DNA from: Linnemannia hyalina
Lineage: Eukaryota; Mortierellomycota; Mortierellomycetes; Mortierellales; Mortierellaceae
Assembly: GCA_019671135.1 (NCBI GenBank)
Contig: JAHRHY010000014.1
Coordinates: forward strand, 184,001 to 248,000
DNA: 64,000 nucleotides
Reading direction: 5' to 3'
Part shown: positions 36,072-45,635 of the stretch, piece after piece
How positions within the stretch are numbered: position 1 is the first letter of the stretch
Layout: the number at the start of each line of letters is the position of its first letter
Position numbers and translations under genes: made by a program
The notes under the pieces: model-generated
The model's database searches: none
Told to the model about the DNA's origin: nothing
Seen by the model: only the letters and a program-made list of their open reading frames with translations

Positions 36072-38065
36072 TTAAGTCTGGTCCTGACTAGAACCGGCAT
36101 CGGTGCTGTTGCGCTTGTTCTTGACAGACTGTAGCACACGCTCACGAAGCAACTTTTCTCGCAACTGGTTCTCCAGAATCTTTGGGTCCACCGGGGCTGG
36201 TGCCGTAGCTGGTGCCGTCTCCACTGGTGCTGCCTTCGACTCTCCGTTTCCCGCTGCACTACTGTTGGTAGCCGAAGGTGGCGTCCGTGATCTGGAGCGT
36301 GTGTCCTTGCGGATGGTGCGACTTCCCGATCGGCTCCTGGACCGGCTCTGTGAACGCATACGTCTCCGTTTTGAAGAATCCGCGCCAAGGTCACCACCGC
36401 GACGTCCGTTCCTGTCACGATCGCGGTCCTGGCTCCTGTCCTTGCTCCGTCCACCATAGTCATCCCTCTGAGATCGACCTCCTCGCTCTCTGGTGTGCTC
36501 TCGTGAACGACTGTTGCTCCGACGACGAGATCCGGCTCCTCGATAGTAATCATCATCCCGTTTGTAATAGTCACGGTGATCTCTGTCGCGGCTCCTCTCT
36601 CTGTACCGATCCTGTCTCTTGGCATCGTGTCTCCTGCCACCGCCGTAGCCACCAGCATCTCTGCTCCGCGACCGAACGCGCGCTCTCTCACCTTCTTTCT
36701 CTCGTTCTCTCCCCCGTTCTTTCTCAAACTCTCTGCTGCGGCGTTCCTCGTGAGATTTGCGGTCCTCCTGCACTGGGTCTGGCTTGTTGTCAGGTTCTCT
36801 TCTAGTTACCGTGGGGTCCTATTGTCGTGAATTAGAAGATGTACCGCATGTTAGGTTTGCATACTTGTCGCCAGTCAAATTTTGCTGAGAAGGTAGCCAT
36901 AGGAGCTGCAGTGTGAAAAGTGGTTCTACCTTGGCAACATCCAGTGCCTTGGGTCGTGACGCCTCACGAATAGCCTGAGCCTTCTGTTTGAGCTCAGCTG
37001 CGATCGCCCGCTCCTTTCCTTCCTGCTCTCTTATCCGTGCCAATGCATCCTCCTTAGTTTGCTATAGAAATGAGGATAGAATCAAGAAAACATCAACATA
37101 TTGGAAAATCTCGCTCAAGTCGTCAAATGCTCTTGCTGTTTCGAAAGACCAGTGTTTCCTGCCATGAACAAAATTATCGCACCTTGGTCTTGAGGATTTC
37201 AGCCTTTGTAATATCCAGGAACTGCTGAGGAATTCCTCCAAGACTGGTCTGGGCAGAGATCAGCAGCTTCCAGAGCTCCAAAACAAACACTTGTGTGTTT
37301 TTGTCAAGAAATCCTTGAAGGTTGATCTGCATCGACTTCGGATCCGGGGACTATTCTCGCGACAAAAAAAGGACAATAGCGGGCGTGTGTTAGTGCATGT
37401 TGGATGTCCTATAGAACGCATACGCTGCCCTGAGCGTATTTCCTTCTTTTGCGATAGGTCTTGGCTGTTGGTGATGGTGGTACGTGTCTTACAGGTTCTT
37501 CCAGCATTCCGATGGCGTACTCGACAACGACCTCGTCCTCGATCCCAAGCAGTTGGATTACACGCTCTTCCATCCAGTCCTTGATAACTTTCATGTTGAC
37601 CTTCTTCATATCAACCTATCAATTGACCATTGAGAAAATAAAGACAGGAGGATGATGAGTTGAAAAGAAAATAAAGACCGCAGCAGGTGGACCTATCAGC
37701 CAGCCCGATCTATCTGCTCAGTGATATTAAATGAAACAAACAAGATACCTTCTGGCTGAACTCTGGAGGAAAGTTCATGGACTTTAACATCTTTTTATGC
37801 TTGTCGCTGAAGCGAGTGTCCTGGCCGGCACTTGTGCCCTGAAGGGGTGGAAGTATTGGAGTAAGAGGGACACCATTCGTCACCAGAGGAGTTGTTGATG
37901 GGGGGAACTGATTAGCTGTTTGTTGTCTGTGAAGGGGTGCGATTGTGCGCTCTCAGGATTAGTTTACAAGATGACGACAAGCAGCAGAAAGCTATAGCAA
38001 AAGAGATCCCCTGCGGTTGCGTTGTTCTCGCTCTGATGTACCTTGAAGAATCCTGCGTCTCCCAT
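36072..38065 (-). CDS. SRRM1: SRRM1/SRm160-like PWI-domain splicing coactivator (six exons)
   Basis: Nuclear RNA/DNA-binding splicing coactivator. Exons on the minus strand are 38065-38042, 37838-37749, 37615-37493, 37350-37183, 37061-36930 and 36818-36072. Every exon length is a multiple of three, and the total is 427 aa. The N-terminus MGDAGFFKGTSAGQDTRFSDKHKKML closely parallels animal SRm160. The PWI domain (about residues 28-140) includes VNMKVIKDWMEERVIQLLGIEDEVVVEYAIGMLE and MQINLQGFLDKNTQVFVLELWKLLISAQ. A basic coiled segment, a long Arg-Ser/Arg-Asp/Arg-Glu domain and an Ala-Pro linker follow. It is shorter than animal homologues, which have extended RS repeats. Confidence 0.95.
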
Positions 38066-39608
38066 TGTTATACTTGTGAGTGTTGTTGTTTGTTGAATGC
38101 AAGAGAGAAAGAGGCGAGATGTATGGAGAAGAATATGAACTGTTGTGGCTTTTTGTGTCACGTGCGTGTCAAACTGACTGGCGAAGAGGCAGTTAAGCAA
38201 GCGACGTTGCCTTTGCTGAAGTACGAAGAACTTTCTCAGGCGCCACTCTTACAATTCTCCAGTTTGACACACTTTTAACATAATCACTTAAAGGAAGAAT
38301 AATACAAAGACCTGGACTCGTATTTTTCATAGAGGACAAGACTCTCGCTGACGTCTGTGTGAGTTGTATCATGCAAAAGATCGTAGTTTTCCTTTTGTCG
38401 CAGGGACATGGCGTTATATCGAGGGGAGAAGCATGTCCCTGGGGACCTTGATGGGTGTGTCCAAAATAAAATACATTGATCCCATCATTGCGTTCGAGTA
38501 ACAAAGTAAAAAACTGAAAATACACAATGTTGCCGTGTCGCCTGAACAGGGTCTTGAGTACCTTCTGTCGCTCGGCAATAGACGGGTACCTCAATACGGC
38601 CGCTCTGATCCGCAGGCGATAACCTAGGAAGTAAAGGGCTTCAGAGAAGGGGCGCGAAGTTGTTATCACCAATGAGAGGAGGGGTACTTCAAGATCATCA
38701 ATAGATCAGAATAGAGGGAAGGGGGGACGTTAGAAAGCAAAAGTAAGAGGAGAAAACAAGGTTCATGTTTACTAACTCCCAACAAAAAAATATGCTTTCC
38801 GGAGAATGACCTACCAACTTGATCGAAATAGTGAAGAAGCGACCTAGCAATCTAATATGAGCATGGAGTGGTCGACTAAGACTCCAAACACAACAAGCGA
38901 GGTGGTGAAGGCGAAGGCTATAGTGGGAAAAAATACCATGGACGGATGCTCTGTAGTCGATACAAAGACGAGGGCTAGATTAGAGAAAAAGGGTCATTGC
39001 CTGCTGAACGGTAGTCAGTGCACAGACGGGGCATTTTGTGATCCAGGAGATTTAGATAGTGTCAAAGAGGGTGAGGAGCGGGTGCAGATCAATGATATAA
39101 AATAGTGGAGGATAAATCGCATGTCAAAAAAACGAATGAACTAAAAGTCAGTACTGGACTGAAAGAAAACCATGGGAAGACAAGGAGGAAATGGGAGCAG
39201 TGACGGTGCGCGTGCTTACCGAGAAGTGGAGAGTTAAGTGTGTGGGAAAAAAAAGTGCCGCATACGGGCACCAGGTTGCTTGGACCGATCAAAGGCGATC
39301 AGAATGCTTTCAAGGTGCCTGATGCCATCATTTCGTGACTTTGTTGCATGGGTTCATGTCTTTATCTCGCCAAATTGTAATCTATCGCGACAAGCCTTTC
39401 AGCTATCACACCTCGCATCCCATGATTTCTATAGGTGCAGAAAATAAGCGTACGATCCCCAACTCGCATCCTTCAGGCATCGAGAGTAAAGGAAGCAAAA
39501 AAGTCGTTGATGGGCATGCAAGCATCAAGGAGAGCTAACGCGAAAAAAAACAGGCTAGGCCTCTCCGCGTCCAAAAAGTGAAAACTTAAGAAAAGCAAAA
39601 ATAATTAG
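38066..39608. other. upstream of SRRM1; possible exon fragments on the minus strand
   Basis: No complete gene. On the minus strand, 38851-38815 (IARSLLHYFDQV) can splice to 38623 onward (GYRLRIRAAVLRYPSIAERQKVLKTLFRRHGNIVYF) with good TAG acceptors and a GTAGGT donor, and a GTAAGC donor sits at about 39217. The residues look protein-like but I could not find a start or a recognisable family. It is either a small unrecognised gene or a remnant. Confidence 0.3.
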
Positions 39609-39691
39609 TGAAGAGAGTGGGATTTGAACCCACGCCTACGAATAGACCGCGGCCTTAACGCGGCGCCTTAGACCAACTCGGCCATCTCTCC
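39609..39691 (-). tRNA. tRNA-Leu (anticodon AAG), second identical copy
   Basis: The exact reverse complement of 33199-33281 over all 83 nt, with the same stems, variable arm and AAG anticodon. The flanks beyond a few bases are not alike, so this is not part of a long recent inverted duplication. Confidence 0.97.
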
Positions 39692-39822
39692 AGCTCGTGG
39701 ATTCTTGAATTTCTAAGTGTAATTTGATCTAATAACCAATTGTGTCACGTTGGTCGAGAGTTACGCGTTATTTGTAGTAACACGTGACATGCGCCGCCAA
39801 TCAATGTTTTTCGTGAACTGCC

Positions 39823-39836
39823 GCACTCACATTCGC
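39823..39836 (+). repeat. target-site duplication, left copy
   Basis: The 14-bp sequence GCACTCACATTCGC immediately precedes the long LINE copy and is repeated exactly at 41905-41918, directly after its poly-A tail. Confidence 0.92.
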
Positions 39837-39932
39837 TGCAGCAGAAAAAGGAAAAGGAAGCACTCCGTCAACAACACCAAGCCAGGAGACTGCAGCAGAA
39901 AAAGGAAAAGGAAGCACTCCGTCAACAACACC
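39837..39932 (+). repeat. 54-bp tandem repeat at the LINE 5' end
   Basis: A unit starting TGCAGCAGAAAAAGG occurs at 39837-39890 and again from 39891 (identical for 42 nt). Its length is a multiple of three, so the ORF stays open and encodes a repeated QQKKEKEALRQQH coiled-coil-like segment. Confidence 0.88.
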
Positions 39933-41716
39933 GCTTGGTCGTCGCTCGCCTAAAAGAGATCCTATCCAGCCTCAAGGAAACGAAACCACGATACAAACCA
40001 GCCTTTGACACAGATGCTAGCTTTCCTTTGCAAGAACGCCATCAAGTCCAACCACCGCCTGTACCAGGACCCCCGACCACACAGATCGGCCCCCTTTGCC
40101 TGTCTCCAGTAGAGGCGGCGTCCATGCGCGTAGTTCAGGACACACACGTCGACAACTCCACCCCTCGCGTCCTGTACTCGGACGGATCTCTTCTGAACTC
40201 GGGAACGCTAGAAGTATCCCAGGCCTTTGGAGTGGTGGATCTCACTCAGGACAACCCTCTGACAGTACAAGGACGAACGGACGGTCACGCATCCTCGGCT
40301 AAAGCCGAGCTCATGGGCTTATTAGCCGCAGTCTTGTCAGCGCCACCGGAACAGGACATTGTGGTCAAGCTGGACAATCAGTACGTGGTGGAACAGTATA
40401 GTCGCCTGGTGAAGAATCGTCGGGACACCTTACCGAGGAAGCGATTCAGGAGTACATATGCGGGTATCTGGGCGGTGCTTTGTCAGGTTGTGGAATCTCG
40501 GCCAGGCGGGGTTGAGGTGGTGTGGATCAAAGGTCACAGCGACGTCCATGGAAACGAGCTTGCGGATCAGGCGGCGAAGGTGGCAGCACAGAGTGGTTCA
40601 GTGCCCTGGATGGTGGATCTCACTCAACAGACGGATATCACGACCTTTGCACATTGTTACGGCGGGATTGTTGAAATCGATCTACGTCAGCTCCTCAAAC
40701 AACAATCGACAATCCGTCACCATCAGGCCTGGACGTCACAGAGGCGGGTCAAGAGGGCGATCCCTGACATCGATGACGTGGAATGGAACTCGACCTTGGC
40801 TTATGTCCATGACAGGCACGCAGTCTTCACCTTTTACAGCAACAGCAAGGACTCTCACCAACGCACACATCATATCAAAAAGCTGCATGGAATGCTGCCC
40901 ACTCTGAACTCCATGCAGGCTCGCAAGCCCAACCTGTACCCAACATGCGTGTGCCGACGATGCGAGCTCGAGAAGGAGGATAACGATCACGTCTGGAAAT
41001 GCCCTTCGGCAGCTGAGACCACCACTGAGATCTGGAAGGAGGCCATGGGCAAGATTAACGAGTGGGGTGTGCAGGCGACAAACAGCTACAACGCAGCCAG
41101 GAAGCGAGAATACAAACGCGCGGTGGACAGAGGTCGTCAGGTACCGAGGCCAGTACCCATACACTGGTGGCCCCCTTCGGATGCGGATCATGTGCGAGGA
41201 TTTTCCTCCATCGGTGGAGCTCGAGCCGTGCACAGCGATAGTCCAGCTCTCGATCGAGACGAGAAACCGATGTGGAATGTGTCGGATCTCCTCCGCGGCA
41301 TCACCCCCTTGAGCATGTTGACTGAATGGTCCGCGGTTTTCCGGACCCCAATGTCCATCGCCAAGACAGTCCTTCACAAGTTTGTTGGCTACCTGGAGGC
41401 GCAGGCCTCGGAGCTGATCTGGAAACCTCGGTGCTCCGCGACAATCGCATGGGAACAAAGCCAGGGCATCTCTGCCAAGGATAAGACATCCAAATATACA
41501 GGCCCCCGAGGTGATTGGAGTCAAGGATACGGTTACATCACGCACGATGGTTTCTGTCCGTGTGGCGCTTCGCTAGCCACACATTGTGAAGGAAGGTGCC
41601 CTGGGGCGACCAAGGACCCACGCGCTGCTGACGAGCGGTTGTCGGAGAGTTTGTTAGGAAGGAGGAGGTTGTCAATGATGGAGAGGATGGGAAGAATCCC
41701 CTTCATTCGTATCTAG
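39839..41716 (+). CDS. LINE ORF2 C-terminal part: RNase H plus zinc-knuckle region (5' truncated)
   Basis: This is 625 codons of open frame with no start of its own (the frame enters from the truncation point). After a charged Gln/Lys/Glu stretch and a Pro-rich linker comes a type I RNase H with all catalytic acids: YSDGS (Asp 115), AKAELMG (Glu 157), KLDNQY (Asp 179) and GHSDVHGNELADQAAK (His and Asp 243). RNase H removes the RNA strand of the cDNA hybrid during target-primed reverse transcription. Further on is a Cys/His cluster, CVCRRCELEKEDNDHVWKC, common at the end of LINE ORF2. The C-terminal 100 residues are shared with the three other copies in the window. The protein cannot mobilise itself without the missing reverse transcriptase. 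Confidence 0.9.
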   Translation, partial: QQKKEKEALRQQHQARRLQQKKEKEALRQQHRLVVARLKEILSSLKETKPRYKPAFDTDASFPLQERHQVQPPPVPGPPTTQIGPLCLSPVEAASMRVVQDTHVDNSTPRVLYSDGSLLNSGTLEVSQAFGVVDLTQDNPLTVQGRTDGHASSAKAELMGLLAAVLSAPPEQDIVVKLDNQYVVEQYSRLVKNRRDTLPRKRFRSTYAGIWAVLCQVVESRPGGVEVVWIKGHSDVHGNELADQAAKVAAQSGSVPWMVDLTQQTDITTFAHCYGGIVEIDLRQLLKQQSTIRHHQAWTSQRRVKRAIPDIDDVEWNSTLAYVHDRHAVFTFYSNSKDSHQRTHHIKKLHGMLPTLNSMQARKPNLYPTCVCRRCELEKEDNDHVWKCPSAAETTTEIWKEAMGKINEWGVQATNSYNAARKREYKRAVDRGRQVPRPVPIHWWPPSDADHVRGFSSIGGARAVHSDSPALDRDEKPMWNVSDLLRGITPLSMLTEWSAVFRTPMSIAKTVLHKFVGYLEAQASELIWKPRCSATIAWEQSQGISAKDKTSKYTGPRGDWSQGYGYITHDGFCPCGASLATHCEGRCPGATKDPRAADERLSESLLGRRRLSMMERMGRIPFIRI

Positions 41717-41904
41717 TTTTATTTTCTTCCGTTTAAGCTGTGAAGAGCAGCGACAATTGTTGCGCAGAGCCAGGTTCTGGACCGGACTGCGACTGGCGGA
41801 TGGTGCACTGAAGAGTTTGGTCTGTAGTCCCCTTTTACTTCCAAATAACTTCTCTATGCTGTTTGTTAGAGAAATAAAATTGTGTACGAAAAAAAAAAAA
41901 AAAA

Positions 41905-41918
41905 GCACTCACATTCGC
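41905..41918 (+). repeat. target-site duplication, right copy
   Basis: GCACTCACATTCGC, identical to 39823-39836. It separates the poly-A tail of the young LINE copy from the 5' end of the older copy. Confidence 0.92.
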
Positions 41919-42460
41919 CTCTGGACCCCAATGTCCATCGCCAAGACGGTCCTGCACAAGTTTGTTAGCTACTTGGTGGCGCCGGCCTCGAAGCTAATCT
42001 GGAAACCTCGGTGCTCCGAGACGACCGCGTGGGAACAGACCCAGGGCATCTCTGCCAAGGACATGACATCCAAGTACACAGGCCTCCGAGGCGACAGGAG
42101 TCAAGGATACGGTTACATCACGAACGATGGTTCTGCCCGTGTGGCGCTTCGCTAGCCACACATGATGAAAGAAGGCGCCCAGGAGCGACCAAGGACCCAC
42201 GCGCTGCTAACAAGCGGTTGTTGGAGAGTGTGTTGGGAAGGTGGAGGTTATCAATGATGGAGAAGATGGGAGGAGTACCCATTATTCGCGTCTAATTTTA
42301 TTTTGTCTCCCGTTTAAGCTGTGAAGAGCAGCAACAATTGTTATGCAGAGCCAAGTTCCGGACTGAACTAGAACTGGTGGATGGCACATTGAATAGTTTG
42401 GTCTGTAGTCCCTTTTGCTTCCAAATGCCTCTTTTGTGCTGAGAAACAAAACTGTTTACA
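41919..42460 (+). mobile_element. older 5'-truncated LINE copy
   Basis: Begins at the equivalent of CTGGACCCCAATGTCC (41341 in the young copy) and runs through the C-terminal coding region, stop and 3' UTR to ACTGTTTACA. It is roughly 90% similar to the young copy by eye. A 1-nt deletion at NDG-SAR breaks the reading frame, and it has no clean poly-A tail, so it is older. Before the young copy landed at its 5' junction, this element too started about 145 bp upstream of tRNA-Leu. Confidence 0.88.
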
Positions 42461-43097
42461 ATTTTTTTTATTGCAGTGTAGGAGGGTGTGAGAGAGTGGA
42501 GGGATGAAGAATGTCAGATAGCGTTTTTAGTGGTGGATCCATTACAGTACTGATGATGAGTTTCTGCGGCACGCATTGACTTTTATGTTTGTTTATTCCT
42601 CGGGTAGTGGTATCGTTTTAGATTTATTATCCGAGAGAAAGAGGGAGCGACCATTGCTGCGGGCGCAGGAATGGGGACAGCAGCAAACACAATCATTCCT
42701 CCAGTGTAGTTTGTTCCACATCCAAACAAAGAAAAAAACTAGCGTCCTGCAGAGAACTACGGCGCGCTCCATCGACTGCGGTCCATCATGGTCACTGCAC
42801 ATAAAAGGACTCCCTCTCCTTGCCTCTCAACCAAATCACAAATACACTTCAGCCTCTCAAACGACCTCTCAAGTCACTACACTCGACGCACATAGCCAGC
42901 AGCTAAAAGGCTATCATATCGACCATGTCACCCATCATCTCCAAGAACAAATACTTTATCCTCACAGACAACGGGTAAAAACAAGCAGTTTTTGTCCCTC
43001 TCTTTTCGTTTTGAACAGAACATAAACAACGACAAGAGAACAAGAGAGGCCTCATTTACCAGTGGAGTTAACATACACCTCGGATAAAAAAAACCAA
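42461..43097. other. intergenic, leader of the small acidic protein gene
   Basis: No gene or repeat recognised. CA-rich sequence with several pyrimidine tracts precedes the ATG at 43098. Confidence 0.5.
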
Positions 43098-43496
43098 ATG
43101 CGCTCGTTTAGAAACACCAATACTACCTCAGTCATGAACGCCCGCCAACCCGAAACCGTATACCCTCAGTCGTCGAATGAATCCAACGACGACAACAACG
43201 ACAGCAACAACAACCTTACTCTGAACAACGACAATAACAGCGAAGATGATGGCGAGTGGGTCGTCATGGCTTCCGTCAAACGGCAACCAAGACGACGACC
43301 ATCCCATCACAACAACAACGCCATCAACACAGAGAACGAGAACCGGAACTACTTGGTCGAGGATGACTCTGAGGAAGAGGATGGATACATGTCGTGGACT
43401 GAGCATGAGCTTTCGAAGCATGCCAAGGCTACTCAACTCAAGAATATCCGTACACACCCTGGTGTCCCCCTTGCCGTCAGACGATCCTTGAAATAG
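43098..43496 (+). CDS. small acidic, Asn/Asp-rich orphan protein
   Basis: 132 aa, single exon. I do not recognise a family. After an Asn/Asp-rich low-complexity half comes DDGEWVVMASVKRQPRRR, then EDDSEEEDGYMSWTEHELSKHAKATQLKNIRTHPGVPLAVRRSLK. The WTEHELSKHA...VRRSLK end is not low-complexity and is the part most likely to be conserved. The CDS starts at the first in-frame ATG (43098); a second ATG at 43134 is possible. AATAAA follows at 43570. Confidence 0.6.
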   Translation: MRSFRNTNTTSVMNARQPETVYPQSSNESNDDNNDSNNNLTLNNDNNSEDDGEWVVMASVKRQPRRRPSHHNNNAINTENENRNYLVEDDSEEEDGYMSWTEHELSKHAKATQLKNIRTHPGVPLAVRRSLK

Positions 43497-43644
43497 TCCT
43501 TCCCTCTTTTCTCGGTTCTGTATTTTCTTTCTTTGCTCTCCACGCTGCATTTTTTTCATTCACACAGAAATAAACATTTCTCTCATCCAAAGCGGCGTCG
43601 CACACGATTATTTATTTTTGGGAAAAGAGAGAATAAAGAAGGGT

Positions 43645-44325
43645 TCAGGGGTCTCTTGTCTTGTCGGTAACAACACTCCTGGTAGCGTCGTCCCAATGGA
43701 TCGCATAACAACAGATAACCATCTTCTTCTGCAACTTTGGAATAAACACCGTCCATTCCTCGACCTCACACTCCATCCCGGCGGCCTCCAACACCTTCCG
43801 ACTCGGCACATTGTGGGTATATGCCTCGGCCCTCACAATATCAGAACCCCGCTCCTTGAACAAGTATTCCTGCACTACCCATCGCGCGGCTCTTGATGCA
43901 TGTCCCTTGCCGGTATGTTCAGGACTGACCCAGTACCCAATGGCGCCAACCTTGAGTTCTCTTCCTGACTCCGGGTGGACTCTCGTGCCCGAGTCCTCAG
44001 GTAAGAAATGTGCGTGGATCCAGCCGATCATTTGACCGTCGGGCGAGGATCGCATGGCCCAGCAACTGGTGTACCCAGACTGGTTATCTCGGATAAAGGC
44101 GTTCTCGAGACGGGTACGGGCGTGGGATTCGAGGTATGGGTATTGGAAGGATGCAGTGCCGTTGTAGATATCTTTGTCGAGGTTGATCACCCGGACCATC
44201 TCGGGGATGTCGGTATACTCGACTGCTGAGACGTAGTGTGGGGGATTGTCGCTGATTTTGAAGGGTCCCGAGCACTTGTTGTCCTTGTTCCGTGGAACTG
44301 GCGCCTTGTCTTCCTGCTGTGTCAT
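43645..44325 (-). CDS. GNAT-family N-acetyltransferase, copy 1
   Basis: Intronless, 226 aa. Transfers an acetyl group from acetyl-CoA to an amine; substrate unknown. The fold resembles the ribosomal-protein-acetylating RimJ/RimL type: VEYTDIPEMVRVINLDKDIYNG, a central SSPDGQMIGWIHAHF strand pair, and the acetyl-CoA binding helix motif A IGYWVSPEHTGKGHASRAARWV (here GKGHAS in place of GxGxGS). It ends with RAEAYTHNVPSRKVLEAAGMECE, motif B. It shares the opening NKDNKCSGP block with the next gene. It lies tail-to-tail with the small acidic protein gene. Confidence 0.88.
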   Translation of the reverse strand: MTQQEDKAPVPRNKDNKCSGPFKISDNPPHYVSAVEYTDIPEMVRVINLDKDIYNGTASFQYPYLESHARTRLENAFIRDNQSGYTSCWAMRSSPDGQMIGWIHAHFLPEDSGTRVHPESGRELKVGAIGYWVSPEHTGKGHASRAARWVVQEYLFKERGSDIVRAEAYTHNVPSRKVLEAAGMECEVEEWTVFIPKLQKKMVICCYAIHWDDATRSVVTDKTRDP

Positions 44326-44981
44326 GTTGTCGTGTGTGTATTCTTGGTTGAGGTTTGTGATGTGAGAGAAGAAAAATGAAAAGGAAAGAAGAAAAGAAAA
44401 GAAAAGAAAGGAAAAGAAAAAAAAAAAAAAGAGAGGACGAGTCGAGTCATTTTATATCGTCTCTTCCCATCCTTTCTTTTTTGCAGTTGACACACGCGAC
44501 ACTCAAACCTTACGTGTGTAATGACCACGCAGAAAACAAAAAATCAACCTCCCGTTGCTACTTTTTTTTAACACAAAAACCTTGCCTTGGACCATTCATT
44601 GACAGCGACCACTCGCATCCACATGGATGCGTAATCTGTATACAGCCAGTTTGAGACGACGTTATTCGTCTTTTGTTTGTGCACGCTATTTCTTTCGTTT
44701 ACTTGCCATTGCCAAGAATCGACTGCGGATGTGAATAAACAACGATAAGTTATGGAGGAGCCCACCGTGGGAGAAAATCTGTCAAAGAGGAATGACACAG
44801 ATGACACACCGACATATCGCACTAATGCACACTCCAAAAAACATAGTTATCATCCTTTGTTGTTGTTTTTTTCTCTTAGCTGGGCGAAGTCTGATCACCA
44901 ATCAGATGGCAATTTATCACCAGTATCAAGTGTATGCATGCTAATGCAAAGGCGAAACGGGGTGCCCTTTCTTTTATGTGT

Positions 44982-45635
44982 CTAGTTGGGTGTAATAACA
45001 GGGAAGGTGGAATCGACTCGGTGCGCTGCATAACAACTGTCAACCATCTCCTTCTCCAACTTGTTCGAAAACACAACCTTCTCCTCCACCTCACATCTCA
45101 TCCCTGCAGCCTCCAGTACTCTCCGACTCGCAATGTTATCCCTATACGCCACCGCTCTCACGATATCACACCCTCGTTCCTTGAACAGAACCTCATGCAC
45201 AATGAACCTCGCTGACCGGGACCCGTATCCTCGGCAGATATGCTCAGGACTGACCCAGTACCCTATCACCCCAATCTTCAAGTGCTTTCCCGTCTCTGGG
45301 TGAGTCGCGCATCCAGGAGGTAAGAAGTGTGCATGGATCCATCCCATCAAAGGACCATCGGGTGAAGTCCGCATGGCCCAGCAGGTAGTATATTCAGTCT
45401 CGTTGTTTCCCCTGATGCGGGCTTCAATTCTTGTGCGGGCATGGGAATCTAGGTGAGGGTACTCGAAGGAGCCGGTTCCGTAGTAGACGTCCTTGTTGAT
45501 GTTGAGGACCCGGACGACCTCGGGGATGTCGGACAGTTCGACGGGGGTGATGTAGTGCGGTGGGTCCTTGGAGAGTAGGTATGGACCTGAGCACTTGTTG
45601 TCCTTGTTTCTGATGACTGATGTGTCGTTTGTCAT
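44982..45635 (-). CDS. GNAT-family N-acetyltransferase, copy 2 (tandem paralogue)
   Basis: Intronless, 217 aa, clearly homologous to the gene 0.7 kb away on the same strand: NKDNKCSGP, PPHYITPVELSDIPEVVRVLNINKDVYYGTGSFEYPHLDSHARTR, SPDGPLMGWIHAHFLPPG, GYWVSPEHICRGYGSRSARF and NIASRRVLEAAGMRCEVEE. The acetyl-CoA loop is RGYGS, a full R-x-x-G-x-G/A form. The pair arose by tandem duplication and is considerably diverged. Substrate unknown. Confidence 0.88.
   Translation of the reverse strand: MTNDTSVIRNKDNKCSGPYLLSKDPPHYITPVELSDIPEVVRVLNINKDVYYGTGSFEYPHLDSHARTRIEARIRGNNETEYTTCWAMRTSPDGPLMGWIHAHFLPPGCATHPETGKHLKIGVIGYWVSPEHICRGYGSRSARFIVHEVLFKERGCDIVRAVAYRDNIASRRVLEAAGMRCEVEEKVVFSNKLEKEMVDSCYAAHRVDSTFPVITPN

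Larger units (their letters stand above)
39837..41904 (+). mobile_element. non-LTR retrotransposon (LINE), 5'-truncated, 2.07 kb
   Basis: This is the longest LINE copy in the window. It starts inside the ORF (no reverse transcriptase present), contains the RNase H domain and C-terminus, a 170-bp 3' UTR and a 16-nt poly-A tail (41889-41904). It is bounded by a perfect 14-bp target duplication. The uninterrupted reading frame and perfect duplication indicate a recent insertion. Its 5' end is 146 bp upstream of the minus-strand tRNA-Leu, pointing away from it. Confidence 0.93.

Noticed and set aside
36062..36805. Antisense and alternative frames over the RS domain of SRRM1
   Set aside because: Arg/Ser codon periodicity keeps other frames open; only the frame with the PWI exons is spliced consistently.
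38193..38851. Assembled minus-strand exons considered as a complete gene
   Set aside because: No start codon or recognisable family; only two plausible splice junctions, so kept as a low-confidence note rather than a CDS.
33199..39691. Whole 6.4-kb interval considered as a large inverted-repeat transposon bounded by the tRNA-Leu genes
   Set aside because: Identity stops at the tRNA ends; flanking DNA is unrelated, and no target duplication surrounds the pair.
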